Of a DNA stretch of 54,113 nucleotides, positions 43,665 to 53,139 are shown piece after piece. Origin of the DNA: Candidatus Bathycorpusculum termitum (GTDB lineage Archaea; Thermoproteota; Bathyarchaeia; Bathyarchaeales; Bathycorpusculaceae). Below the pieces are notes generated by a model. The model worked only from the letters and a program-made list of their open reading frames with translations, ran no database searches and had not been told where the DNA came from. The position numbers and the translations under genes were made by a program. The stretch spans positions 1 through 54,113 of the forward strand of contig JAIRTW010000050.1 in NCBI GenBank assembly GCA_031254875.1, written 5' to 3'. Position 1 is the first letter of the stretch. Each line of letters begins with the position of its first letter.

Positions 43665-46076
43665 TTATCTTCGGTTTTTATCCTCACCAGCAACGAGGTA
43701 CTCTTTGAGTTTATCTGCCATCTCCCCCAAGGCTTTATCCACCCGATAGTTGATGGTGTCTTTCTCATAGGTTCCGTCTGGTTGTGGTTGCCCCGCTTTT
43801 TTGCCTGTTAATACTTCGATGCCCTCATCAACGGTTTTAACCGAATAGATGTTGAATTTGCCCTCTTTTACAGCATCTACGACTTCCTCTTTTAGCATCA
43901 GATTCTGCACGTTACTCTCGGGAATCATCACAGCATGCTCGCCAGTCAAGCCTTTGGCTTTGCAAACTTCATAGAAACCCTCGATTTTCTCATTAACGCC
44001 GCCGATAGCTTGCACTTCGCCCTTCTGATTCACCGAACCTGTGACGGCTATGTTCTGCTTGATTGGGATGCCGCTGAGCGAGGACAGGATACTGTAGAGT
44101 TCAGTGCTCGAGGCGCTGTCGCCTTCCACGCCTGAATAACTTTGTTCAAATACCAATCGGGCGCTAAGACTAAGAGGCTTGTCTCGGGCATATTTGTCGT
44201 TGATGTAGCCACTTAAAATCAGGACACCTTTAGTATGGATGGGTCCGCCCATTTTGGCTTCCCGTTCGATGTCCACGACGCCTTCACGGCCCAAACCGAT
44301 ACTGGCGGTAACACGTGAGGGTATACCGAAAGAAAAGTCGCCTAAACTCATCACTGATAAGCCGTTGACCTGCCCCACTTTCTGCTCCGTTGTGTCGATG
44401 AGGAAGAAGCCGCGGCTAATCATCTCCTGGATCTTTTCCTGAACAAGTTTACTGCGGAAAATTTTTTCTTCAACGGCTCTTTTGATGTGTTCTGCAGTTA
44501 TGACTTCTGATTTATCCTCAGAAGCGTAAAAGTTGGATTCGCGAATGACATCGGCTATGAGGGAGAATTGAGTAGAGAGTTTTTGTTGGTCTTCGACGAT
44601 ACGGGAGCTATACTCGATGATCTTGGCTAAACCGCTACCGTCGAGGTGCTTTAGGTGTTCTCTGTCGCAGAGGGTACAAACAAAGGTAGCGTACGCTTTG
44701 ACTCTTTCGTCGGTTCGAGGCATGGTGGTATCAAATTCCGCTTTAATTTTGAAGAGTTCCCGAAAGTCAGGGTCTAGGCTGAACATCATCTGATAGATAT
44801 TAGGGTCGCCGATGAGGATGATTTTTGCTGTAAGGGGAATGGGCTGGGGTTTGATTGTTTTTACGCTCAAAAAGCCATAGCGCTCTTCAGGTTCCTCGAT
44901 GATCATGTGTCCATCTTTGAGGTTCCGTTTTAAACCGTCGTAACTAAACGGGCTACGGAGCAGTTCTTCAACAGGGACGATAAGGTAGCCACCGTTGGCT
45001 TTATGGATGCTACCGCCTCGTATCATGCTGAAATCGGTGGTTAGAGAACCGAATTGTGCTTCTTTTTCGGTTCTACCCAGCAGGTTGTGGTAGGTGGGAT
45101 TGGTTTCCATGATGACGGGGGCACCTTTGGTTTCCGAGTTGTCGATAACAACGTTAACTTCATATTTCTTATAGGGATCCTCACGCATCCAAGGCATCGG
45201 AAGCGGCATTTGTTGCTGGGGTTCGTTATTTCTTCGGGTGAATTGCTGGAGGTTATCTAAAATGTCATTTTCAACCGTTTCAAGGTAGGCTGTGACTTCA
45301 GATACTGTCTGATACTTCTCAAGAATACTCTGTACTTGGTTGCCTATGGCGTAGAGAGCCACTTCCTTGTTGAGCTTCTTGAGGGTATTGTGGATCTGGC
45401 GTTCCATATCGATGAGCTGTCGCATGGTATAGCTGAATTCTTTTTCGAGTTTCTCCCGTTTCTCTGAGAGCTTTATTTTGATATCCTGCGGAAGTGCCAG
45501 CATCTCCTCCTCACTGAGCGGTTTGCCGTCGAGAACTGGAATGAGGAGCAGACCCACGGGGGTAGTTTGAATTACAAAACCTTCACTTTGGGCTTTGGTG
45601 GTTAACTGGTCGATTAGTTGCTTGCGTTTGTTCTCGATTCCGCGCAGGGTGGCTTCCCGTTTGGTTATGTAGTCTTCGCTTTCAAAGGCTTTGGGAAGGG
45701 CGTTTTTGATGTTTTCGATAAAATTTTTCATATCGTCGCGAAATTCTTTACCTTTGCCCTGCGGTAACTCAATCGCTTTAGGCTCATATTGGTTGCTAAA
45801 ATTGTTGACGTAGAGCCAATCAGAGGGTACAGGTTGCACTTTGGCTTGGGCTTCCACAAAGTTCTTCACCGCAGTTTTTCTACCGGTTCCCGGATAACCC
45901 GCCACATATACATTGAAGCCGTGATCTTTGATACCTAACCCAAATTTGAGTGCCCGCACCGCGCGGTCCTGCCCGATGATTTCTGTGAGCGGCCTGAGAT
46001 CTTGGGTAGATTCACAATGCATAACACTAGCATCACAGACATTTCTCAATTTCTCTACTGATAACTTGTTTACCAA
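43665..46076 (-). CDS. Lon-related ATP-dependent protease (AAA_32 / LonC type)
   Basis: This cytoplasmic AAA+ serine protease has a split ATPase part. Walker A is GYPGTGRKT at residues 60-68, a long helical insertion runs from about residue 130 to 300, and the second half includes GGYLIVPVEELLRSP and ILIGDPNIYQMM. The C-terminal Lon protease domain has the Ser-Lys dyad in GVEGDSASST (S654) and GGVNEKIEGF (K697). At 803 residues it is the AAA_32 Lon-related kind common in bacteria, not the membrane-bound LonB usual in archaea (no membrane helices seen). It is convergent with scpB. Confidence 0.92.
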   Translation of the reverse strand: MVNKLSVEKLRNVCDASVMHCESTQDLRPLTEIIGQDRAVRALKFGLGIKDHGFNVYVAGYPGTGRKTAVKNFVEAQAKVQPVPSDWLYVNNFSNQYEPKAIELPQGKGKEFRDDMKNFIENIKNALPKAFESEDYITKREATLRGIENKRKQLIDQLTTKAQSEGFVIQTTPVGLLLIPVLDGKPLSEEEMLALPQDIKIKLSEKREKLEKEFSYTMRQLIDMERQIHNTLKKLNKEVALYAIGNQVQSILEKYQTVSEVTAYLETVENDILDNLQQFTRRNNEPQQQMPLPMPWMREDPYKKYEVNVVIDNSETKGAPVIMETNPTYHNLLGRTEKEAQFGSLTTDFSMIRGGSIHKANGGYLIVPVEELLRSPFSYDGLKRNLKDGHMIIEEPEERYGFLSVKTIKPQPIPLTAKIILIGDPNIYQMMFSLDPDFRELFKIKAEFDTTMPRTDERVKAYATFVCTLCDREHLKHLDGSGLAKIIEYSSRIVEDQQKLSTQFSLIADVIRESNFYASEDKSEVITAEHIKRAVEEKIFRSKLVQEKIQEMISRGFFLIDTTEQKVGQVNGLSVMSLGDFSFGIPSRVTASIGLGREGVVDIEREAKMGGPIHTKGVLILSGYINDKYARDKPLSLSARLVFEQSYSGVEGDSASSTELYSILSSLSGIPIKQNIAVTGSVNQKGEVQAIGGVNEKIEGFYEVCKAKGLTGEHAVMIPESNVQNLMLKEEVVDAVKEGKFNIYSVKTVDEGIEVLTGKKAGQPQPDGTYEKDTINYRVDKALGEMADKLKEYLVAGEDKNRR

Positions 46077-46403
46077 TCAAAATCCTCCTATAAAACTCAA
46101 TTAAAAGAATAGGTTTTTGGGCTTTTAACTTTTTTCACCAGCTATTCGTGCCATCTGAATTAACAGTAAAGCGTTTTTAGCGTAGCGAAGCGGTGGAAAG
46201 TGTCTTGATTTCTGCCTTCGGGATGGAACAATACACATAGATGGTTTCTGCTTGTGTTTTACGGCTTGGATACACCTGAAGATTTAGCAAATACCTTAAA
46301 CGAGGGGGCGAAGGGAGTCAATGGGTTAACCATCGTCAAGATAGATTCACAAACCTATTATATGCACGTGAATTAAACTTCCAATTAGTGTCGTCTATAC
46401 GTA
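46077..46403. other. intergenic, no gene recognised
   Basis: This 327-bp gap separates the Lon-related gene from the Dph6-like gene. Nothing was recognised. Confidence 0.45.
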
Positions 46404-47084
46404 TCATTTGGGTGCCAGTCGGGCTGTTTTTATGATATAAACGCCGGAGCTTCCCTGCCACTCCGTTGCGGAATTTGTAATTTCGATTTTTTGCTTAAAC
46501 AGTGGGGCGTCAAGAACGGTTGTTTCGATTTCCCCGCCTTCCCCTGAGGGACTGACGCCATATCTGCACTGTAGTTCTGCCAGCTGTGCAATCATATCTG
46601 TGTTGATTTGTTTGCCCAACCATGTCTCGTTGAGAGGGTAAGCAAAGACACCTGAGATGATGACTTGAAATTTTTTTGCAAGGAGGGCTTCAAGGAGGCC
46701 TTTTTGGTCGTGTTTCCAGAGGGGATTAAACTGTTCGAGATTGAGTTTATTGCAGATGCGCTGGACACGGGATGTCTGATAGACCGATTCAACTGCGCCT
46801 GTGACGACACCTTCGATGCCGAATCTGCTCTTTGCTTCAGCTATGGCGCATTCCAAATCGGCTAGTTCCGCCTCTTTTTTGCCCTCTGTTTGCATGGAAA
46901 CCAGTGGTAATCCCAAAGCCTGTGCCTGCAGTGTGGTCACATTGATGTTGGGGGTGTGGAACATGAAACTTTCCTTGTTCTTGGAGGTGACGGTGATCAG
47001 GCAGGTGGCGGCTTTTTTTTCTGCTACCATGTGGAGGGCAAGGGTCGAGTCTTTACCGCCTGAAAACAATATACCAAGTCGCAT
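46404..47084 (-). CDS. dph6: Dph6-type ATP-PPase (diphthine-ammonia ligase family)
   Basis: This is the predicted last enzyme of diphthamide synthesis on elongation factor 2, amidating diphthine. The PP-loop SGGKDSTLAL is at residues 8-17. Family features include MFHTPN, GIEGVVTGAV, NPLWKHDQ and GVSPSGEGGEIETTVLDAPLF. At 226 residues it has the archaeal length. It stands alone on the minus strand, 57 bp after serA. Confidence 0.9.
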   Translation of the reverse strand: MRLGILFSGGKDSTLALHMVAEKKAATCLITVTSKNKESFMFHTPNINVTTLQAQALGLPLVSMQTEGKKEAELADLECAIAEAKSRFGIEGVVTGAVESVYQTSRVQRICNKLNLEQFNPLWKHDQKGLLEALLAKKFQVIISGVFAYPLNETWLGKQINTDMIAQLAELQCRYGVSPSGEGGEIETTVLDAPLFKQKIEITNSATEWQGSSGVYIIKTARLAPK

Positions 47085-47140
47085 AGAAAGTACAAAAGAA
47101 GATAGATGTTAATATGCCTGCTTGAAAAAAGGCAGGTTAG

Positions 47141-48322
47141 TTAAATTTTGATGTCGGAGATGTTGGGGATGGTTTTGAGGGCGGTTATGATTTCAGGTGT
47201 CACTTTCTGATGTAGCACATAAACAGAGATGGCATATCCCGCGTTGATTTGGCGGCTATAGTTGGCACGGATGTTGATGTTGTTATCGGCGAGGACTTTG
47301 TCGATGTTGGCGAAAACTCCGGGGACGTCTTTGTGGTGTATGAAGAGTGTGAAGACCTGTTTTTCTTCAACTTCTATGGATTCACCTGCATTGACAGCGT
47401 TGGTAAAGTCGCCGCCCCGCAAGTAGCCGGAGAGAACTTTGGCGATTTCAGTGGAGGTTTCCCGTTGTGCCTCAACGGTGGATGCGCCGAGGTGGCTACT
47501 TAAAACGACGTTGTCAAGTTCTTTAAGTTTGTCTATAAACGAGTCACCTTCGCCTTTGGGTTCTTCTTTGTAGACGTCTGTGCCATAGCCCGCGATTTTG
47601 CTGTCTCTGAGTGCAATATAGAGTGCCTGCTGGTCGATGTTATTACCTCTGCTGGTGTTGATGATGTAGGCAGTGGACTTCATGAGGGCAAACTCGTTGG
47701 CGCCTATAACGATATCTTTGCCGCCGGTGTGGATACTGATATAGTCAGCTTGCTGGAGTACTTCTTCTTTGGACAGGAATTTAATGCCGCTTTCAAAGCA
47801 GGGTTTTAGGTCATAGCCGATGACTTCCATACCAAAGCCCAGCTTGGCGATGCGGGCGACTTTCTGCCCGATTCTGCCACAACCTAGTAATCCCAGTGTT
47901 TTGAAAGCCAATTCTCTACCTTCTAGTTTCTTTTTAATCCAAACACCATTCTTGAGTGAGTGATGTGCTTGGGGTATGTTGCGTGAAAGGGCCAGCATCA
48001 AACCGAATGCTAATTCGGCTACAGCGTTGGTACTGCCGTAAGGTGCAATCTTGACGACCACGCCATATTCTGAAGCGGCAATTGCGTCGATGTTGTCATA
48101 TCCTACGCCTGCCCGTCCGATGATTTTGAGTTTACCTTTTGTGCCTGCTTCAATGATTTCTCGCGTGACTTTGGTGGCGCTACGCACGACCAATGCATCG
48201 AATTGACCGATTTCTGAGAGCAACTGGGCAACATCCCGTTTTTTAGTATCGGTTTCTATGCCTGCCTGCTGGAAAACAGCTAAGCCTTCTTTCTCTAAGC
48301 CATCGTTTATCAGTACCTTCAT
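47141..48322 (-). CDS. serA: D-3-phosphoglycerate dehydrogenase
   Basis: This is the first step of serine synthesis from 3-phosphoglycerate. It has the substrate part [13 protein letters not shown], the NAD motif [17 protein letters not shown], and catalytic Arg, Glu and His in [14 protein letters not shown] and [10 protein letters not shown]-terminal ACT regulatory domain ([19 protein letters not shown]) follows. It has 393 residues from ATG 48322. This start is supported by AAAGGTGA 8 nt upstream and preferred over a GTG at 48334 that falls inside that site. With glyA nearby it supplies serine, glycine and C1 units. Confidence 0.94.
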   Translation of the reverse strand: MKVLINDGLEKEGLAVFQQAGIETDTKKRDVAQLLSEIGQFDALVVRSATKVTREIIEAGTKGKLKIIGRAGVGYDNIDAIAASEYGVVVKIAPYGSTNAVAELAFGLMLALSRNIPQAHHSLKNGVWIKKKLEGRELAFKTLGLLGCGRIGQKVARIAKLGFGMEVIGYDLKPCFESGIKFLSKEEVLQQADYISIHTGGKDIVIGANEFALMKSTAYIINTSRGNNIDQQALYIALRDSKIAGYGTDVYKEEPKGEGDSFIDKLKELDNVVLSSHLGASTVEAQRETSTEIAKVLSGYLRGGDFTNAVNAGESIEVEEKQVFTLFIHHKDVPGVFANIDKVLADNNINIRANYSRQINAGYAISVYVLHQKVTPEIITALKTIPNISDIKI

Positions 48323-48437
48323 GTGACAATTCACCTTTAACTTGATTGAGATGTCATTGTTGATGTAAATAATAAAGTTCTCGTATGTGTTAGCTCTTTG
48401 GTTTTCTTAATAGGCTAGGTTACATAACCACTATATG

Positions 48438-48445
48438 TATAAATA
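48438..48445 (+). promoter_or_regulatory. TATA box of the DUF2080-like gene
   Basis: TATAAATA lies about 20 nt before the ATG at 48461. That implies a leaderless or nearly leaderless transcript, and supports 48461 over the ATG at 48446. Confidence 0.5.
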
Positions 48446-48460
48446 TTGTTTATACGTTTT

Positions 48461-48643
48461 ATGTCTGGTAGCAAAAAACTAAAACCCCAAATAACCCTCA
48501 CAGTAACCAACATAACCGGATACCTTGAAGGCATAGTTACACCCATAGGCAACGGAGCCAAAATAGGTTGCCCAAAAGAATACATCGGACACAAAACCTG
48601 CATCATAATCCTGCCTAAAAAAACACCCCGCCACCCCATCTGA
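48461..48643 (+). CDS. DUF2080-like transposon-associated small protein
   Basis: This 60-residue protein contains ITGYLEGIVTPIGNGAKIGCPKEYIGHKTCIIILP cut in pieces here: ITGYLEGIV, TPIGNGAKIGCPKEYIGHK, CIIILP. This is the AbrB-like DUF2080 pattern (xVxxIGNGAxxxxPKEYIGxK) of small proteins encoded within archaeal transposons, possibly DNA-binding. No intact transposase follows, only a relic about 210 bp downstream. The frame looks intact. Confidence 0.6.
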   Translation: MSGSKKLKPQITLTVTNITGYLEGIVTPIGNGAKIGCPKEYIGHKTCIIILPKKTPRHPI

Positions 48644-48855
48644 TCCGCCATGATCTGTACAACTACCCAACAGCAACAATGCTAAACATGCAAAAAGTAT
48701 AACAACTCACATAACACAATAAAGAACTCAAAACAGAATAGACATATTAACACGCGCCCATACAGCAACCCGTACTTATCCAGCCTATAGACTGCAAAGG
48801 AAAAATCCATACGCACAAGCATAGTTTAGAGCTTTCAAGTAAGTATCATCTCTGA

Positions 48856-49050
48856 CACCTTAGACAGCCCGCCCTGTCTGTGGTGCCTGCTTTTAAAATC
48901 GCCAACCGCATAAGTGATGATCTCACACCCCAATACCAAAGCAGAACGGCTCAAATTCGTGCTTCTATAGTGGTTAATGTGGATGAGTCAGGTGTTAAGG
49001 TGGATGGGGTGAATTATTGGATATGAGTCTTTGTAACTTCGGCTCCCATT
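48856..49050 (+). pseudogene. DDE transposase remnant (IS66-like)
   Basis: One frame reads FKIANRISDDLTPQYQ, then QIRASIVVNVDESGVKVDG, then VNYWI-stop-VFVT. The VVNVDESGVKVDG...YWI.VF string is the first catalytic-Asp region of IS66-like DDE transposases. An in-frame TGA at 49024 interrupts it, and both flanks are missing. It probably belonged with the DUF2080-like gene upstream. Confidence 0.45.
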
Positions 49051-49104
49051 GTAAGAAGTTGAACCTTTTGAAGGCTGGGTAACCTGCATTTGAGCATTGT
49101 AGTG

Positions 49105-49398
49105 TTATGCGTTGCCTCTGGTTTTAGGTGGTCTTGCAGTGCGCACTCGGGTTGCGGCTACATCGAAGGTGGATTTTTTGTGACAATAGGGACATTTTAG
49201 GACACGATAATTGCGCTGAATCAAAGAAGCTATAGTGGCGCCGGGTATCCAATGAAAATTAAACGATTTGTGGCAACTGGGGCACATCAGCTTTGATGTG
49301 TAGTGGGGGCCATATCTTGGTAGCAGAAAAAACAAAAGTACAAAACCTATGGCGGCACCAAAAAACAATATTGCAAGAGGTTCCAACGTCAAGGACAT
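49105..49398 (-). CDS. membrane-anchored zinc-ribbon protein
   Basis: This 97-residue protein has one N-terminal hydrophobic helix (LAILFFGAAIGFVLLFFLLP) followed by a zinc ribbon with two knuckles (CPSCHKSF and CPYCHKKS) and a basic tail (RVRTARPPKTRG). The ribbon should face the cytoplasm. The family was not recognised beyond that. It lies 74 bp downstream of glyA on the same strand, so it may share its transcript. Confidence 0.65.
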   Translation of the reverse strand: MSLTLEPLAILFFGAAIGFVLLFFLLPRYGPHYTSKLMCPSCHKSFNFHWIPGATIASLIQRNYRVLKCPYCHKKSTFDVAATRVRTARPPKTRGNA

Positions 49399-49472
49399 GG
49401 CTTTTCAATGCTGAAATTTAAGTGTACATTAATTAAGTTTGTTTAAAGAAAGAGAAAAGTCCATCGGAGAGG

Positions 49473-50810
49473 TTAAGCTTTTTGGACGTGCTTTAATGCT
49501 TCTTCCACTGTTTGGAAGCCATATTTGACGCCGCAAAACTCTTTTTTAAGAGCCAAAACATCCGCCTTGACTTCTTCGGGTTTGCGTTTACCCTTAATGA
49601 CATCAAGCATGAGATCGCAGAGGTACTTTACCTCACCTTCACGGAAACCGTGGCGGGTGACATCGTGGAAACCCACACGCAAGCCCGAGGGGTTTTCTTT
49701 GCTACTTTGGTCATCGTATGGTAACAGGTTCTTGTTGAGGATGATGTTAACATCTTCGAGATCCTGTGCAACTTTATTACCGCCGCCGAAACCGCTGACG
49801 TCCAAGGCTATTTGGTGACTTTTTGTGAAGCCTTTATGCTCAGCGACAACTTTGACGCCGTTTTCGCAGAGATACTGCCCTGCGGTCTGCGCGTTCTTGA
49901 CGATTTGAGCGGCTAATTCTTGACCGAAAAGCTTCATTTCCAAACAAGCGATGCCCAAAGCCGGGAGTCTGCCCAGATGTGTGCTGGAGGCGCTAAGTGG
50001 AAACACAGCATACTGGATTTTGCGAGTTGCTCTCTCTTTTGCAGGTGTGTCTATGTTGCCCATGATGACCCCGCCCTGTGGACCCGGGAAAGTTTTGTGT
50101 GTGGATGCAGTGATAAAATCTGCGCCTTCACGGAGTGGGTCTTGGAATTGTCCGCCTGCAATCAAGCCTAGTACGTGGGCTGCGTCGTATGCAACGTATG
50201 CACCTACTTCGTCACAGACTGCTTTAAGCTCCTTAACGGGGTGCGGGAAGAGAAAGAGGCTACCGCCGAAGGTGACGATGCCGGGTTTCGCCGCCCGGAT
50301 AACATAGGCGGATTTTTCGGGATCAATGTTGAATTCGTTTATGTCGTAGACATGGTTTATGTTGTCTATGCCAAGTATACTTCCTGCCAATCCAGTATAG
50401 TCATGGCTTATGTGAGCGCCGCAACTCAGGGGGGTTACAACCATTTTGTTGTTTTTGGATGCCAATGATAAGCCTTTAAATGTGGCTGTGTTGGCATGAG
50501 TTCCTGAGATTAAACGGATATCTGCCCATGTTGTATGGAACAGATTTTTAATGGCATCGCAGGCGAGATTCTCAATTTTGGACATGTATTTCTGCCCTTG
50601 ATAGAAACGCTTCTTTACATGCCCTGACCGGTCGTTTTCGCCTTCTGCATAGCGTGTGGCGAGGTCGTGGCTCATGTCAAGCATCTGGCAGACAGCAGGG
50701 GATTTGATGCCTTCGCTGGCTATCATGTTTATACATTCCCGATCGCGATACTGCTCATGCCTTTTGGATGCTTCGACTAATTCTGCGATTAACTCGGGCA
50801 TATCCGTCAT
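49473..50810 (-). CDS. glyA: serine hydroxymethyltransferase
   Basis: This PLP enzyme converts serine and a tetrahydropterin to glycine and a methylene-pterin. It shows the N-terminal block RECINMIASEGIKSPAV, RFYQGQKYMSKIENLA, the Asp of AYDAAHVLGLI, and the PLP-lysine motif TASTHKTFPGPQGG. The C-terminal block SGLRVGFHDVTRHGFRE follows. It has 445 residues. The pterin cofactor (folate or methanopterin type) cannot be told from the sequence. Confidence 0.95.
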   Translation of the reverse strand: MTDMPELIAELVEASKRHEQYRDRECINMIASEGIKSPAVCQMLDMSHDLATRYAEGENDRSGHVKKRFYQGQKYMSKIENLACDAIKNLFHTTWADIRLISGTHANTATFKGLSLASKNNKMVVTPLSCGAHISHDYTGLAGSILGIDNINHVYDINEFNIDPEKSAYVIRAAKPGIVTFGGSLFLFPHPVKELKAVCDEVGAYVAYDAAHVLGLIAGGQFQDPLREGADFITASTHKTFPGPQGGVIMGNIDTPAKERATRKIQYAVFPLSASSTHLGRLPALGIACLEMKLFGQELAAQIVKNAQTAGQYLCENGVKVVAEHKGFTKSHQIALDVSGFGGGNKVAQDLEDVNIILNKNLLPYDDQSSKENPSGLRVGFHDVTRHGFREGEVKYLCDLMLDVIKGKRKPEEVKADVLALKKEFCGVKYGFQTVEEALKHVQKA

Positions 50811-51511
50811 TATGTTACCCCGCTAGATATCAACGCATGTGGTTGTTGTTGTATTTAGCCGTTACTAAAGCCAAAACAGCGTCTGAGGGTGATTACCGAC
50901 GTGTTGAATCTACCGACTAGATCATGTGCATCTGTGGATCTGTCGATTCTTGTCCTTATCTTAAATGGCTTGAGTGCGATACGCAAGAAGTTTGTACTCA
51001 TCGGTGCAGTGGCTAACTTGGGAGCTGCTAACCTGTTGATAGGATTTACGTTCGTGTAGCTATACTCACGGTCTGGTTGTTATGCTCTATCTGTATGTGT
51101 CTCGACTTATGGTGATTTTGGTAAAGAGCCGGTTGGAAGGCCGTTCATAATATCTGCAATCAACTGGGTGTTGCTCTGTTGATTGGCAGGTTAGTGTTTT
51201 AAGTTGCTATTCTGTTTGTTTCAGTTTAACTGTCATTAATTGACATCTTCTCTTTATTTGTTGCCATTGGTTGCATAATGTCTAAAAAAAGCAATTTATG
51301 GTTGAAAAAGTTGTTTATGGGTTTTTTTTGAAGTTTAGGAGAGTTTTTTATAATGTGATAATTTATGTGTGTTGGGTTGTGTTTTGGTCATTTTTGCTTT
51401 GGTGGAGAAATGCTCTTTTTATGTGGCAATTTTGCCGTAACTTGACAAGATTTATATCGATGTGTGTAGCGTATAGCTGTTGAGCAGAAACTCAAAGAAA
51501 GGGGAGGATGT
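50811..51511. other. divergent intergenic region, no gene recognised
   Basis: This 700-bp region lies between glyA and the PadR gene. It holds the padR promoter. A 61-codon hydrophobic frame at 51298 in T-rich DNA was not accepted as a gene. Confidence 0.5.
51451..51458 (+). promoter_or_regulatory. TATA box of the PadR gene
   Basis: TTTATATC lies about 55 nt before the ATG. It is followed by a strong ribosome-binding site GGGGAGG at 51501-51507. Confidence 0.5.
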
Positions 51512-51829
51512 ATGTTCAAAGCAAGTACTCAAAAAGAGGTTTCCATAAAGCTCACCAAAGGCCTGCTTGATGTGATTATTCTAAAGTTCCTTAGTTCGGA
51601 GTCTATGCATGGTTATCAAATTATAACTCAGCTTCGCAAAAATTTTGGCGTTTATTTTGGGCCCAGTACTATCTATCCGTTGCTGGGTATACTTGAAAAG
51701 AAAGGCTTCATAGACAGCGAATGGGATATGGCTTGTGATCGTCCAAAGAAAATATACCGTTTAACTGCTGACGGGCAGAGTGTGCTTGATTTTACTGAGG
51801 AGTCACTTACGCTTATCTGTAAAAGATGA
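51512..51829 (+). CDS. PadR-family transcriptional regulator
   Basis: This 105-residue winged-helix regulator has LTKGLLDVIILKFLSSESMHGYQIITQLR as its helix-turn-helix start, then VYFGPSTIYPLLGILEKKGFI and the wing PKKIYRLTADGQSVL. PadR proteins usually repress genes for stress, transport or antimicrobial response. The target is unknown; no transporter is adjacent, and the convergent neighbour is an MscS channel. Confidence 0.85.
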   Translation: MFKASTQKEVSIKLTKGLLDVIILKFLSSESMHGYQIITQLRKNFGVYFGPSTIYPLLGILEKKGFIDSEWDMACDRPKKIYRLTADGQSVLDFTEESLTLICKR

Positions 51830-51984
51830 GGTCTCCATCCGACGGTTGCGCAATCACCCGCGGATTTTTATTGGTTAAAAACGGTTGCCCTCTCTGTAAA
51901 ATTGTCCTGATCTGATAAACCTTGGGATTTACGAATTATGTTCTATGTGTTGTGCTGGTTGGCGCTTTTTTGTCTTTTGCCGGT

Positions 51985-53028
51985 TTAATTGGATTTCATG
52001 TTGTCCATGTACTGTGTTATAGAGTGTGGTAGTGCTTTTTCTTCACCCTGTATGGTGATAAGCGTGGGTGTCGCGATGACGATGCCTGCCTTCTTAAGTT
52101 CTATGAGCATATTGCTGATGAGGTCGCTTCTAACTTGAGCAAGCCGATTAGGCTCGTTGGTGTACGTGTAGAGTTCATAAGTTATCGAGAATGACCCAAG
52201 TTCCCGCAATAAGACAAACGGCGCTTTATCAGCTGAAGACACAACCCCGTTGGTTTTACGGGCGGCTTCGATGAGAGTTTTCTGTGCATAATCCTTATCA
52301 ACATCATACCCAAGGGTTACCTGTACGTGGAGTGCAACTTCTCGCATGGCACTAAAGTTATGAATTTCTCGGTTCATAACCGTCAAGTTGGGAATGCCTA
52401 TGATTTCATCTCTTATAGTTCTTATGTGGATAAAGAAGAAGCTAATATCAATTATATCACCATGGATGTCACCGATTTGTACACGATCGCCGACTTTGAA
52501 TTCATGTGTTCCGCCCAGAATGGCGTAGCCCAAAATATTGCCCAAGACGCTAGAGGAAAATAAACCCAAAATGAAGGTTAACATTATAACTAAACCGTTT
52601 CCAAGAAGGCCTGTAACCCATCCGAGTGACGTGTGTGCCCAAATGTAAACAAGCGCCCCTATCGCGATGATGTAGACAAAGTAGGTTAAGTATTGGGTTA
52701 TGGATTTATTGGATTTTTTAGCCGCAATTGGGTCGCGAACTATTTTTCCAAGTGCAGGCGTAACTGTGAGCATGGCGGTGGGTACGATTATTTTTTTAGA
52801 GAACGCCAAAAAGAACCATACAACAAGAGAGAACATAGTGTTCTGCAGGATGGTGTAAACTAGCTGTTGTGTGTCTTCAGATCCGAGAACCTCAAAACCA
52901 CGAATATGATAAACCGTTTGCAACACAATAAATAATGCAATAAGGGCAACTGCTCGGATTGTTATCCAGCCTATATATTTGCCTATGATGGAAACGCGTG
53001 TACGCCGTTTTGTCTGCTTAGTTGTCAT
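51985..53028 (-). CDS. small-conductance mechanosensitive channel, MscS family
   Basis: This osmotic-release channel has four or five hydrophobic helices before the pore helix (VMLTFILGLFSSSVLGNILGYAILG, written here in part as GLFSSSVLGNILGYAI). The beta domain follows with HEFKVGDRVQIGDIHGDIIDIS and IGIPNLTVMNREIHNFS. A C-terminal alpha-beta domain covers about residues 245-330. At 347 residues it is a mid-sized MscS. Confidence 0.88.
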   Translation of the reverse strand: MTTKQTKRRTRVSIIGKYIGWITIRAVALIALFIVLQTVYHIRGFEVLGSEDTQQLVYTILQNTMFSLVVWFFLAFSKKIIVPTAMLTVTPALGKIVRDPIAAKKSNKSITQYLTYFVYIIAIGALVYIWAHTSLGWVTGLLGNGLVIMLTFILGLFSSSVLGNILGYAILGGTHEFKVGDRVQIGDIHGDIIDISFFFIHIRTIRDEIIGIPNLTVMNREIHNFSAMREVALHVQVTLGYDVDKDYAQKTLIEAARKTNGVVSSADKAPFVLLRELGSFSITYELYTYTNEPNRLAQVRSDLISNMLIELKKAGIVIATPTLITIQGEEKALPHSITQYMDNMKSN

Positions 53029-53097
53029 ACATCTCTCGGCAATTCTTCTTACGGTTGCCCTGATATTTAAAATTTTGGGAAGATAAGGTTTTGCTGT

Positions 53098-53118
53098 GGT
53101 GTCCCGAAATTATTTCGC
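53098..53118 (+). repeat. left terminal inverted repeat of the IS481-like element
   Basis: This 21-bp arm begins GGTGTCCCGAAATTATTTCG. It is identical to the reverse complement of 54090-54110. Confidence 0.8.
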
Positions 53119-53139
53119 TAGTTTTGCTATATAGCCTGC

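Larger units (their letters stand above)
48335..49104. other. mobile-element graveyard between serA and the zinc-ribbon gene
   Basis: This 770-bp region holds a DUF2080-like small gene with its promoter and a transposase remnant (separate entries). No terminal repeats were recognised, and the rest shows no genes. Confidence 0.5.

Noticed and set aside
51298-51483. 61-codon hydrophobic frame before the PadR gene
   Set aside because: T-rich DNA gives Phe/Val/Trp-rich frames by chance. The padR promoter lies inside it.
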